5,105 nucleotides of DNA from Candidatus Acidiferrales bacterium. Its GTDB lineage: Bacteria > Acidobacteriota > Terriglobia > Acidiferrales > UBA7541. Of the stretch, positions 1 to 5,105 are shown one piece after another. Every line of letters starts with the position of its first letter. Positions within the stretch are counted from its first letter, which is position 1. The stretch is from assembly GCA_955651735.1 (NCBI GenBank), contig CATPAM010000388.1, forward strand, positions 1 to 5,105, written 5' to 3'. The notes beneath the pieces are model-generated. The model searched no databases. It was not told the origin of the DNA and saw only the letters and a program-made list of their open reading frames with translations. Both the position numbers and the translations under genes were made by a program.

Positions 1-141
1 GGCAAACTGTTCAACACACTTCCCGTCACGCTTAAATCCATTTACGAGAAGTTGCCTGACTTTATTCAATTGAGCACGAAGTACGACCCTCATGGAAAAT
101 TCCACAACGAATTCCTGAACAAGAACATCTTTGGGAGCTAG
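1..141 (+). CDS. FAD-linked oxidase of the aldonolactone/xylitol oxidase type, C-terminal end only
   Basis: Reading frame 1 is open from the window edge to a TAG at 139-141, giving 46 residues and no start codon, so only the 3' end is present. The residues include KLPDF followed by KYDPHGKFHNEFL and end in IFGS. In flavoproteins of the D-arabinono-1,4-lactone oxidase / xylitol oxidase family (a VAO-type FAD domain followed by an ALO domain), the chain ends in just this way: a 'lyPrlpdF' helix, then 'DPxGkFrNxFL'. Such enzymes oxidise a sugar alcohol or aldonolactone using covalently or tightly bound FAD and oxygen or another acceptor. The substrate cannot be told from this fragment. By hand count the 141 bases hold 61 G+C (43%), clearly lower than the roughly 58% of two 60-base samples from the neighbouring genes. 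The gene converges on the rhodanese gene, with 65 bases between the stop codons. Family assignment rests on a short but characteristic motif. Confidence 0.7.
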   Translation, partial: GKLFNTLPVTLKSIYEKLPDFIQLSTKYDPHGKFHNEFLNKNIFGS

Positions 142-206
142 CTCCGAACTCCCCGGGACAAATAGCGGAATTCCGCGCACTGAATATTTACGTCAAAGAG
201 GCGGCG
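142..206. other. Convergent intergenic region with two short palindromes
   Basis: This 65-base gap separates the converging stop codons of the oxidase (plus) and the rhodanese (minus). A perfect 12-base palindrome, GCGGAATTCCGC, lies at 165-176. It can fold to a 4-bp stem with an AATT loop and is followed on the minus strand by the T-rich TATTTGT. A second perfect 12-base palindrome, GGAGCTAGCTCC, lies at 134-145 and covers the oxidase stop codon. Either could contribute to a bidirectional terminator, which is the expected element at this position, but the stems are short and neither has a clean T tract. I see no ORF or RNA gene here. Confidence 0.35.
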
Positions 207-578
207 TTAGTCCTTGGCCGTTGGCAGCCCAGCGTCAACCCAGCCTTTCCAGCCGCCGTCCATCGATTCCACATTGTTGTAGCCCATCTTTTGCAGATTA
301 TCCGCCACGAGCGCCGAGCGAAAACCCCCGCCGCAATACAAAATCAGCTTCGCGCCCGTATCCGGGATGCGCTGCTCAATGTCACGCTCGATGATTCCCC
401 GGCCCAGGTGTACGGCATTGGGAACATGCCCTTTGGCCCACTCGTTGTCTTCGCGCACATCAATCAGCAAAAATCTCTCGCCGGCGTCCATGCGGCGCTT
501 TACGTCGGGAACGTTCGTTTCCTTGACGCGCTTTTTCGCGTCCTGCACAAGCTTCAAGAATTGTGGTGCATGCGCCAT
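207..578 (-). CDS. Single-domain rhodanese-like sulfurtransferase
   Basis: A 123-residue protein that is essentially one rhodanese domain. In order it shows the CH2A-type motif IDVRE (about residues 39-43), GHVPNAVHLGRG (about 50-61), the active-site loop CGGGFRS with the persulfide-forming Cys at residue 82 and an Arg five residues after it, and the closing motif GGWKGWVDAGLP near the C-terminus. Enzymes of this family carry a sulfane sulfur on the loop Cys and pass it to thiols, cyanide or protein partners. The acceptor here is unknown. No signal peptide or membrane segment is seen, so it should be cytoplasmic. The start is set at the ATG at 576-578 because AGGGAGG (584-590) sits 5 bases upstream. 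A TTG six codons further up would place that ribosome site inside the coding region. The gene follows the cytochrome c gene by 65 bases on the same strand and may be read with it. The catalytic loop is intact. Confidence 0.9.
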   Translation of the reverse strand: MAHAPQFLKLVQDAKKRVKETNVPDVKRRMDAGERFLLIDVREDNEWAKGHVPNAVHLGRGIIERDIEQRIPDTGAKLILYCGGGFRSALVADNLQKMGYNNVESMDGGWKGWVDAGLPTAKD

Positions 579-583
579 CGGCG

Positions 584-590
584 CCTCCCT
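584..590 (-). promoter_or_regulatory. Ribosome binding site of the rhodanese gene
   Basis: The minus strand reads AGGGAGG followed by the 5-base spacer CGCCG and ATG. This strong Shine-Dalgarno match decides the start at 578 over the in-frame TTG at 594-596. Confidence 0.75.
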
Positions 591-608
591 TGCCAAAATA
601 TGTTCAGG

Positions 609-638
609 AAAAGCGTAGCACGCCCGCGCGGCCTGTGC
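609..638 (-). terminator. Possible weak intrinsic terminator after the cytochrome c gene
   Basis: On the minus strand, just past the cytochrome stop codon, GCAC (638-635) and GCC (632-630) can pair with GGC (624-622) and GTGC (621-618). This makes a 7-bp GC-rich stem with a 2-base bulge and a 5-base loop. TACGC then TTTT (612-609) follows. The layout fits an intrinsic terminator, but the T tract is short and offset, and GC-rich sequence makes chance hairpins common. If real, it would partly separate cytochrome and rhodanese transcription. Confidence 0.25.
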
Positions 639-643
639 GCATG

Positions 644-1117
644 CTATCGATTCTCACCCGCCGCCGCGGATTTTGGCTCGCCCTTGGCCGCCAGAGCCCG
701 CACCAGGTTCACCAAATTCCACCGCAGCTTTTCCGACACACGCTCGCCTTCCGCCATCATTTTCCCTTTGCCCTTGGTGATGATGTAGAAGATCTCGCCG
801 TCGGTCACGTTGGCCAGCGTCGCAGGGTCGCGCCAGTCGTGCATGGTCAACTTCATCGACTCCACTACGTCGCCTTTGCCGTCGCCTTTGGCTCCATGGC
901 ACATCTCGCAGTCATACCCAAACACCTTGCGCGCCTCGGCAAGGCCTTCCGCGCTGGATTTCACCGGATTTGCGCGCGCCGCATCCGCCGCGGGAATCTT
1001 GTAGTCGTCCGCTGCCCCTTTGGGCTTGTCGGAATTCTCTTGCGCGTTGTGCCTCGCCCAGGTAGCGCCGAGGCCCGCAAGCAGAACCGCGCCTAGCAGA
1101 AGGAGAAAACGCTTCAT
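644..1117 (-). CDS. Exported monohaem class I cytochrome c
   Basis: A 157-residue protein. The N-terminus MKRFLLLLGAVLLAG is a basic start plus a hydrophobic run to about residue 20. It is a Sec signal or an uncleaved membrane anchor, since no clean cleavage site stands out. A polar linker follows, then the haem-binding motif CEMCH (Cys70, Cys73, His74) in the context FGYDCEMCHGAKGDGKG. The distal haem ligand is most likely Met120 or Met121 in KGKGKMMAEG. The domain ends with a helix, LRWNLVNLVRALA, typical of class I cytochromes. With one haem in about 90 residues it is a small periplasmic electron carrier; its redox partners are not in this window. The start ATG at 1115-1117 has AAGGAG (1123-1128) 5 bases upstream. 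The gene lies 102 bases after the lipoprotein gene and 65 bases before the rhodanese gene, all on one strand. The haem motif and axial ligands are intact. Subfamily placement (for example near cbb3 subunit III-like domains) cannot be settled by eye. Confidence 0.92.
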   Translation of the reverse strand: MKRFLLLLGAVLLAGLGATWARHNAQENSDKPKGAADDYKIPAADAARANPVKSSAEGLAEARKVFGYDCEMCHGAKGDGKGDVVESMKLTMHDWRDPATLANVTDGEIFYIITKGKGKMMAEGERVSEKLRWNLVNLVRALAAKGEPKSAAAGENR

Positions 1118-1165
1118 GTCGGCTCCTTACAGGGCGCAACGGTGCCGAAGGAGAGGTTCGGTTGC
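1118..1165 (-). promoter_or_regulatory. Cytochrome c leader with ribosome site and complementary upstream segments
   Basis: On the minus strand AAGGAG (1128-1123), spacer CCGAC and ATG form a normal ribosome binding site. Upstream, CTCCTT (1153-1148) is its exact complement, and TCGGC (1148-1144) complements GCCGA (1123-1119) right before the start codon. The same upstream bases also lie in a separate hairpin: GCAAC-CGAA (1165-1157) pairs with TTCG (1149-1146) and GTTGC (1140-1136), with a 5-base bulge. The ribosome site is well supported. The competing folds are an observation without proof of function. Confidence 0.45.
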
Positions 1166-1219
1166 ATTTGTCGCGGATTCTACGCCCGCAAGAGCTGCAG
1201 CGCCAGCCGGAAAAGGATA

Positions 1220-3313
1220 TTAGTTCTTGGTTGACGCCTGCTGCGGGAGCGTCTTGCTCGCCGGGAGTGTGCATGCGCCACGAGAGCTGGCATCGCCTGC
1301 TCCAGCGCGGAAACGGCTGGACTCCCGCACCCGCGTGCGCAATCCATCGATCACGGGGGGAAGGGGATTGTGCGCTGCGCCGCGCTCCAGAAAAATCATC
1401 AACGCCGCTTCCCCGGGCGCGTCCAGGCTCGAGCTGATGCCTACGCCCTGCACTCCTGGTTGGCTCATCTGTTCTTGCGCGCTCGCTTGGTGTACCCGCT
1501 TCGCTCGCACCAGCTCCGCTTCGGAGATCGGATACACCTCCGGCGCTGCAGTCGCTTCCTCGATCTGCGCGCTCTCCTCCGCGGAGAGCGCCCCGCGCCT
1601 CGCGAACACTGAACCTTCCACAATGCGGGTGCGCACACCATCCACCTGCGCAGGAATGCCGGTTCGTGGCTGTCCTGCCGTCACGAAAAACAAAATCGCT
1701 GCCTCGTGCGGGTTGTCGCGGCTCGCCCCCACGCCAATGGCCTGCACCTCCGAGTGTGCCAGCAACTCCGGCGCATGCGCATCGCGCGCGGCGGTAGCGT
1801 TCTGCATGGCTTCCGGAGCGACCGTTGCGCCGGCCTGCGTGCTGCTCGCCGCGGCAGGTTTGTTCGGCAAGCTGCACCCGATTACCGCGTGGGCCCCGCC
1901 GCCGACAAATGTCACATTGTTCCCACCGCTTGCAAAAAAATTCAGTACTATACCGACAGGATTGCCAACCGTATCGGTGTCCGAGCCGGCAAACAGCAAA
2001 GCCACGGGATCGGCGGAACCTTGCGAAACGATTAGCGAGCCGGAATCGCCCTGCGCGCTGAAGCTCCCTCCGGCAATGTCCACCTGATTGGTGTAGTTCA
2101 CGGTGAAGGTGGTGCCCGTGCCACAGCCTTTTTGGTACTGCACGGCGTTGACGTTCACCGCCACGGCCAGCACCGTCGAGCACGTCAATCCCGTCGAGCG
2201 GCCGCTCTTCGCCACTCCCATGCCCAGCGTCGCCCCCACTCCGGAGCCCGCGTGCGGCGCTCCAGGCACCGGTACGCCGTTAGCGTCTGCGGTTGCGCCC
2301 AAATAGAGGACGTTTCCACTGGCATCAACATTGCCGGCCACGATTTGCGCGATCGCCGCGTCGATCTTCGGCAACGCTCCAGTCTCCAAATTGTAGAACG
2401 CGCTGAGGTTGGCCACCGTACGCGCGCCGGACGTAGTACACGTCGCGGTATCAATCAAACCAGGCTGAATAATAGGATCGCCAATCTGCGCAATGTCGCT
2501 GCGCGCCAGTACGTGCGTATTGCTGAGGATGTATTGCGCGCCTCCACGTGTCACCAGCGAACCCAATGTTGCACCGCAACAGGTGATCGTACGCGTGGTT
2601 GTATTCGTGCTCGAATCACTGGCGTTCCCGCCGGACGTTCCCAACTGGATCGCCCCGGACTGTGCGTTCTGGTTTCCCGGCTGAATGGTCACCGTTGCGC
2701 TGCCGGACGCGGAGCCATTCGCCTGCGAAACCGCGCTCACTGTCACCGTGGTGGTAATACTGTTGCCTTTGCTATCGGATTTTGTCGGAACGCCGCTGGG
2801 CGCAACATACAGCCCGCTCGTCGATATGAATCCGATGGTCTGGCTGCCGCCGGCGATGCCGTTGACCTCCCAGGTGACCGCGCTGCTCGGCGCTCCGTTC
2901 ACCGACGCCGTGAATTGCTGCGTTCCGAAATTTGCGACACTAGCCGCACTCGGCGACACGCTCACCGAAGTGGGAGCACCGGTCACCGTAACCGTTGCGG
3001 ACGCGAATTTCGTGGAATCCGCCTGTGAAGTAGCGGTCACGGTCGCCTGCGGCGGGTTCGGCGTCGTTGCCGGCGTGGTGTACAGCCCCGTGATGGAAAT
3101 GGTTCCGTTGGCGGCTCCACCGGCTACGCTCCAGGTCACGGCGGCATTCGACGTGCCCGTTACCGTGGCCGTGAACTGCTGCGTGTTGCCCACCGCGACG
3201 CTCGCGGCCGTAGGTGCGACGGAAATGGTAATGGCGGTCGTCTTGGGTGACGTCCCACCGCAACCGGCAAGCAAAACAGTAGCGCAACCTAGACCGAGAA
3301 ATACGCGTCGCAT
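1220..3313 (-). CDS. Lipoprotein with two Ig-like domains, a trypsin-like serine protease domain and two C-terminal repeats
   Basis: A 697-residue protein. The signal peptide MRRVFLGLGCATVLLAGC ends in lipobox LAGC, with the lipidated Cys at 18. Gly follows it, which in diderms suggests outer-membrane placement. Two Ig-like beta domains (about 27-111 and 115-210) share TQQFTA, AVTW and GLY. A chymotrypsin-fold domain follows (about 243-461) with all three catalytic residues visible: His267 in SNTHVLA, Asp318 in KIDAAIA and Ser424 in QGDSGSLIV. It also has the stretch KSGRSTGLT typical of NAL1-like and related bacterial trypsin-like peptidases. Seven Cys outside the lipobox (245, 246, 292, 378, 397, 480, 681) could form disulfides, as expected for an exported protein. 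Two copies of a GVG...IDG(V/L)RTR module end the chain (521-570, 619-668). The start was chosen at the ATG at 3311-3313, which has TGAGGA 5 bases upstream; an ATG 11 codons earlier has no ribosome site and would lengthen the signal. The substrate is unknown. It could digest external protein or process surface proteins, with the Ig domains as spacers or binders. Confidence 0.85.
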   Translation of the reverse strand: MRRVFLGLGCATVLLAGCGGTSPKTTAITISVAPTAASVAVGNTQQFTATVTGTSNAAVTWSVAGGAANGTISITGLYTTPATTPNPPQATVTATSQADSTKFASATVTVTGAPTSVSVSPSAASVANFGTQQFTASVNGAPSSAVTWEVNGIAGGSQTIGFISTSGLYVAPSGVPTKSDSKGNSITTTVTVSAVSQANGSASGSATVTIQPGNQNAQSGAIQLGTSGGNASDSSTNTTTRTITCCGATLGSLVTRGGAQYILSNTHVLARSDIAQIGDPIIQPGLIDTATCTTSGARTVANLSAFYNLETGALPKIDAAIAQIVAGNVDASGNVLYLGATADANGVPVPGAPHAGSGVGATLGMGVAKSGRSTGLTCSTVLAVAVNVNAVQYQKGCGTGTTFTVNYTNQVDIAGGSFSAQGDSGSLIVSQGSADPVALLFAGSDTDTVGNPVGIVLNFFASGGNNVTFVGGGAHAVIGCSLPNKPAAASSTQAGATVAPEAMQNATAARDAHAPELLAHSEVQAIGVGASRDNPHEAAILFFVTAGQPRTGIPAQVDGVRTRIVEGSVFARRGALSAEESAQIEEATAAPEVYPISEAELVRAKRVHQASAQEQMSQPGVQGVGISSSLDAPGEAALMIFLERGAAHNPLPPVIDGLRTRVRESSRFRAGAGDASSRGACTLPASKTLPQQASTKN
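1310..1459 (-). repeat. C-terminal module, copy 2, of the lipoprotein
   Basis: Residues 619-668 of the lipoprotein, starting PGVQGVGIS and ending in IDGLRTRVRESSRF. It matches copy 1 (1604-1753) over 50 ungapped positions with 20 identities by hand count. A predicted helix precedes it (AELVRAKRVHQASAQEQM), as one also precedes copy 1. The module resembles the 'VvGVGIg...IDGvpvdV' segment known in trypsin-like and NAL1-like proteins. Confidence 0.75.
1604..1753 (-). repeat. C-terminal module, copy 1, of the lipoprotein
   Basis: Residues 521-570 of the lipoprotein, starting SEVQAIGVG and ending in VDGVRTRIVEGSVF. It shares VQ, G, S, D, P, EAA, F, G, P, DG, RTR, E, S and F with copy 2 in register. 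It is an intragenic, diverged protein-level duplication of about 40% identity, not a recent DNA repeat. Confidence 0.75.
2684..3232 (-). repeat. Tandem pair of bacterial Ig-like domains in the lipoprotein
   Basis: Residues about 28-111 (2981-3232) and 115-210 (2684-2971) repeat the same order of motifs: SV(A/S)P(T/S)AASVA, TQQFTA, AVTW, ISxxGLY, then a strand rich in Thr and Val (ATVTATSQA / TTVTVSAVSQA). These are Ig-like (BIG2-like) beta-sandwich repeats, common in surface proteins of soil bacteria. Here they sit between the lipid anchor and the protease domain. Confidence 0.8.
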
Positions 3314-3318
3314 GAAGA

Positions 3319-3324
3319 TCCTCA
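3319..3324 (-). promoter_or_regulatory. Ribosome binding site of the lipoprotein gene
   Basis: The minus strand reads TGAGGA, then ATCTTC's last five bases as spacer, then ATG at 3313. This supports the start that puts the lipobox Cys at residue 18. The alternative ATG at 3346 is preceded by TTTCTCTTGA, which has no Shine-Dalgarno match. Confidence 0.6.
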
Positions 3325-3376
3325 ACCGGAGGGGCAGGAGGCCCATTCAAGAGAAATCAAAGGGCGGACGCACCGA

Positions 3377-3404
3377 CAGCAGTACCCATGAAATTGGACT
3401 GCTG
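3377..3404. repeat. 7-bp inverted repeat in the leader of the lipoprotein gene
   Basis: CAGCAGT at 3377-3383 and ACTGCTG at 3398-3404 are exact inverse complements around a 14-base loop. They lie 64 to 91 bases upstream of the lipoprotein start, between it and the polymerase gene. It could be a protein-binding site or an RNA hairpin; nothing shows which, and chance is possible. Confidence 0.3.
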
Positions 3405-3412
3405 GGGCCCGG

Positions 3413-3439
3413 AAAAAGATGCTTGCCGCGTATGCGCAA
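3413..3439 (-). terminator. Possible intrinsic terminator after the DNA polymerase I gene
   Basis: On the minus strand, 37 bases past the polymerase stop codon, TTGC-GC (3439-3434) can pair with GC (3429-3428) and GCAA (3426-3423) around an ATAC loop, with one bulged base. GCATC then TTTTT (3417-3413) follows. The stem is short (6 bp), so this is only a candidate. It is the best-placed T tract in the 162-base gap and would separate the polymerase from the lipoprotein gene. No other gene is seen in the gap. Confidence 0.3.
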
Positions 3440-3475
3440 ACGTAACAGATTCGGCACAGCGCGGGACCTCCGCGG

Positions 3476-5105
3476 TCAGTCCATGTCGCGCCAGTTGGAG
3501 CCGACGCAGATTTCCACTTCCAGCGGAACGGCCAACTTGTACACGTTTTCCATCTCTTCGCGCACCAATTTGGTGAGTTCCTTGCGTTCGCTCGCAGGCC
3601 CTTCGAAGAGCAGTTCGTCGTGGACCTGCAAAATCATCTTGGCTTCGAATTTTTCCGTGGCCAGCCGCCGGTCGATGGCGATCATGGCCAGCTTGATGAG
3701 GTCCGCCGCCGTTCCCTGCAGTGGAGAATTGAGTGCGGTGCGTTCCGCGAAATTGCGAATCTGTAATTGCGGCGATGTGATGTCCGGAATGGGCCGAATG
3801 CGGCCAAACAGTGTTTTGGCCACTCCCGTTTGCCGCGTTCCCATCAATACATCGTCGAGATATTTTTTGACGCCGCGATACCGCTCGAAATAGGCGTGGA
3901 TGAATTGCGCCGCTTCCTTCTGCGGCACGCCGATCTGCTGTGCCAAGCCGAACGGCGATAACCCGTAAATAATTCCGTAGTTGATGGCTTTCGAGGCGCG
4001 GCGATGCTCCGCGGTCTGCGCCATCGGCCCCACCCCAAAAACTTCCTGCGCGGTGCGCTCGTGAATGTCCTGCCCGGTGCGAAATGCTTCCAGCAGCACC
4101 GCGTCCTGCGAAAAATGCGCCATGACGCGCAATTCAATTTGCGAGTAATCCGCGGCAAGTAGGATCTTCCCTGCCTCGGCCACAAATGCCGCGCGAATCT
4201 GCCTGCCCAGCTCCGTCCGAATCGGAATATTTTGCAAATTGGGATCGGACGAACTAAGCCGTCCTGTTGCCGTACCGGTCTGCGAAAAACTGGTGTGCAG
4301 CCGGCCCGTCTCGCGATTGATCAGTTTTGGCAGGGAATCCACGTACGTCGATTTCAACTTGGCGATTTCGCGATACTCGATGATTTTCGCGGGCAGTGGG
4401 TGCTGTGCCGAAAGTTCTTCGAGAATGTCCGCAGCGGTCGACCGCACCCGCCCGCGGCCTCGCCGTGCTGGCGGAAGCAGGTTCAGCTTGTCAAAAAGAA
4501 TTTCCGCAAGCTGCGTCGGTGAATTGACGTTGAATTCCGTTCCCGCGATCTCCCAGATTTCTTTTTCCAGCCGCCGCACTTCCTTTTCCATCGCCAACGA
4601 CATCGCGTCCAGCGCTTTCGGGTCCACGCGCACGCCATTGCGTTCAATGTCCGCGAGCACGGCGGCCACCGGCAGATCGATCGTTTCATAGACGCTTTGC
4701 AGCTCCTGCGCATCGATTTGCGCGCGCAGCGCCGGCGCCAGCCGGTGCAGGTAATCCGCTCGCTCGCCCGCAGCGCCGCCGAGCATGGCGTTGAACTGCC
4801 GCATCACCACGTCGGTGAAATTGTGGTTTGCCGTCGTCGGCCGCAGCAAATACGAATAAATCTGTGTGGCATGCTGGATGTTTGGCGCTTTGCCGCCCAG
4901 AATCTGCAGCAACTTTGGATCGTGCACGATCTTCGGGCGCTTGGCATCCGCCAAGAATGCGGACAAGATTTGCAGCGCTTCACCCTTTTCATCGAGCCCC
5001 ACCGCGCGGCCCTCGCCAGCTTTCGACGAAACTTCAATCGACGCGATGCGCGTGCCGAAGCCCTCGGCTTCGCGCTCGCCAGCCTCCAGGTTCAGCCACA
5101 CGGAC
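3476..5105 (-). CDS. polA: DNA polymerase I, C-terminal part (polymerase domain and most of the 3'-5' exonuclease-like domain)
   Basis: The frame is open through the window edge, so the start and the expected N-terminal 5' nuclease domain lie outside. Residue 1 here is the GTG (Val) codon at 5099-5101; it is internal, not a start. Residues 1 to about 130 match the 3'-5' exonuclease fold but its metal-binding residues look degraded. The family A polymerase follows complete: palm start IERNGVRVD (152-160), thumb with AKLKSTYVDSLPKLI (247-261), motif TGRLSSSDPNLQNIP (279-293), motif A ADYSQIELR (Asp318, Glu323), motif B helix RRASKAINYGIIYG (Arg367, Lys371, Tyr375), LNSPLQGTAADLIK, and motif C LQVHDE (His494, Asp495, Glu496). 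It ends NWRDMD. The enzyme fills gaps in excision repair and replaces Okazaki primers. A basic patch RRGRGRVR (213-220) lies in the thumb where E. coli has a Lys/Gly/Pro-rich tip. The helix position equal to E. coli Phe762 is Tyr. Identity is certain from three intact motifs. Confidence 0.97.
   Translation of the reverse strand, partial: SVWLNLEAGEREAEGFGTRIASIEVSSKAGEGRAVGLDEKGEALQILSAFLADAKRPKIVHDPKLLQILGGKAPNIQHATQIYSYLLRPTTANHNFTDVVMRQFNAMLGGAAGERADYLHRLAPALRAQIDAQELQSVYETIDLPVAAVLADIERNGVRVDPKALDAMSLAMEKEVRRLEKEIWEIAGTEFNVNSPTQLAEILFDKLNLLPPARRGRGRVRSTAADILEELSAQHPLPAKIIEYREIAKLKSTYVDSLPKLINRETGRLHTSFSQTGTATGRLSSSDPNLQNIPIRTELGRQIRAAFVAEAGKILLAADYSQIELRVMAHFSQDAVLLEAFRTGQDIHERTAQEVFGVGPMAQTAEHRRASKAINYGIIYGLSPFGLAQQIGVPQKEAAQFIHAYFERYRGVKKYLDDVLMGTRQTGVAKTLFGRIRPIPDITSPQLQIRNFAERTALNSPLQGTAADLIKLAMIAIDRRLATEKFEAKMILQVHDELLFEGPASERKELTKLVREEMENVYKLAVPLEVEICVGSNWRDMD

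Noticed and set aside
576..596. TTG at 594-596 as the rhodanese start
   Set aside because: The strong AGGGAGG site lies downstream of it and just before an ATG, which is the better start.
1227..2087. 286-codon plus-strand open frame opposite the lipoprotein
   Set aside because: Antisense shadow: its product is Ala/Pro/Ser-rich with no motif, while the minus strand encodes the GDSGS protease and repeats.
912..2183. 423-codon minus-strand frame overlapping the lipoprotein and the cytochrome c start
   Set aside because: Out-of-frame shadow rich in Arg, Gly and Ser. It would overlap two well-supported genes on the same strand and has no supporting motif.
2132..3028. 298-codon plus-strand open frame
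   Set aside because: Arg/His-rich product with no domain, antisense to the Ig-like and protease coding region.
3311..3346. Upstream ATG (3344-3346) as start of the lipoprotein
   Set aside because: No ribosome binding site precedes it, and it would add 11 residues ahead of a standard lipoprotein signal. The ATG at 3313 has TGAGGA at good spacing.
3460..3474. CGCGG-GACCT-CCGCG hairpin directly after the polymerase stop codon as a terminator
   Set aside because: Only a 5-bp stem with no T tract on the minus strand. The candidate at 3413-3439 is better placed, and this one is likely chance.
2685..3893. 402-codon plus-strand open frame crossing the lipoprotein 5' half, the gap and the polymerase 3' end
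   Set aside because: It is antisense to two genes with clear domains and catalytic motifs, and its translation shows no recognisable domain. Long antisense frames are common opposite GC-biased codons.
1..5105. CRISPR array, tRNA, transposon ends, phage or toxin-antitoxin genes
   Set aside because: I looked for spaced direct repeats, cloverleaf-like segments, terminal inverted repeats around a transposase, and small paired genes. None was seen, and the non-coding gaps are all 162 bases or shorter.

Overview
The window looks like a chromosomal segment from a diderm, fairly GC-rich bacterium, most likely an acidobacterium. That assignment is inferred from protein style: the Ig-like repeats of the large lipoprotein (SVSPSAASV, TQQFTA, AVTW, SGLY) are of a kind I associate with Acidobacteriota. 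No rRNA, tRNA or other phylogenetic marker is present to prove it.

Layout. The left edge (1-141, plus strand) is the last 46 codons of an FAD-linked sugar or aldonolactone oxidase, which is AT-richer than the rest. It converges on four genes that all lie on the minus strand. In transcription order from the right edge these are: the C-terminal part (about 540 residues) of DNA polymerase I (5105-3476, cut by the window end); a 697-residue lipoprotein with two Ig-like domains, a trypsin-like serine protease domain and a duplicated C-terminal module (3313-1220); a small exported monohaem cytochrome c (1117-644); and a cytoplasmic single-domain rhodanese (578-207). Gaps are 162, 102 and 65 bases. 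They carry ribosome binding sites and a few weak hairpins but no further genes, tRNAs, CRISPR arrays or mobile elements.

How the genes relate. Sharing a strand does not make them one pathway. Polymerase I is a housekeeping repair and replication enzyme. The lipoprotein is a predicted surface or periplasmic protease. The cytochrome is a periplasmic electron carrier, and the rhodanese is a cytoplasmic sulfur-transfer protein. Only the cytochrome and rhodanese are close enough to suggest cotranscription, and a possible weak terminator lies even between those two.

I see no clear undescribed multi-gene system. The items most worth a second look are the lipoprotein's domain order (Ig-Ig-protease-module-module), the natural tyrosine in the nucleotide-selection helix of the polymerase, the apparent decay of that polymerase's proofreading site, and a possible translation-masking structure ahead of the cytochrome gene.
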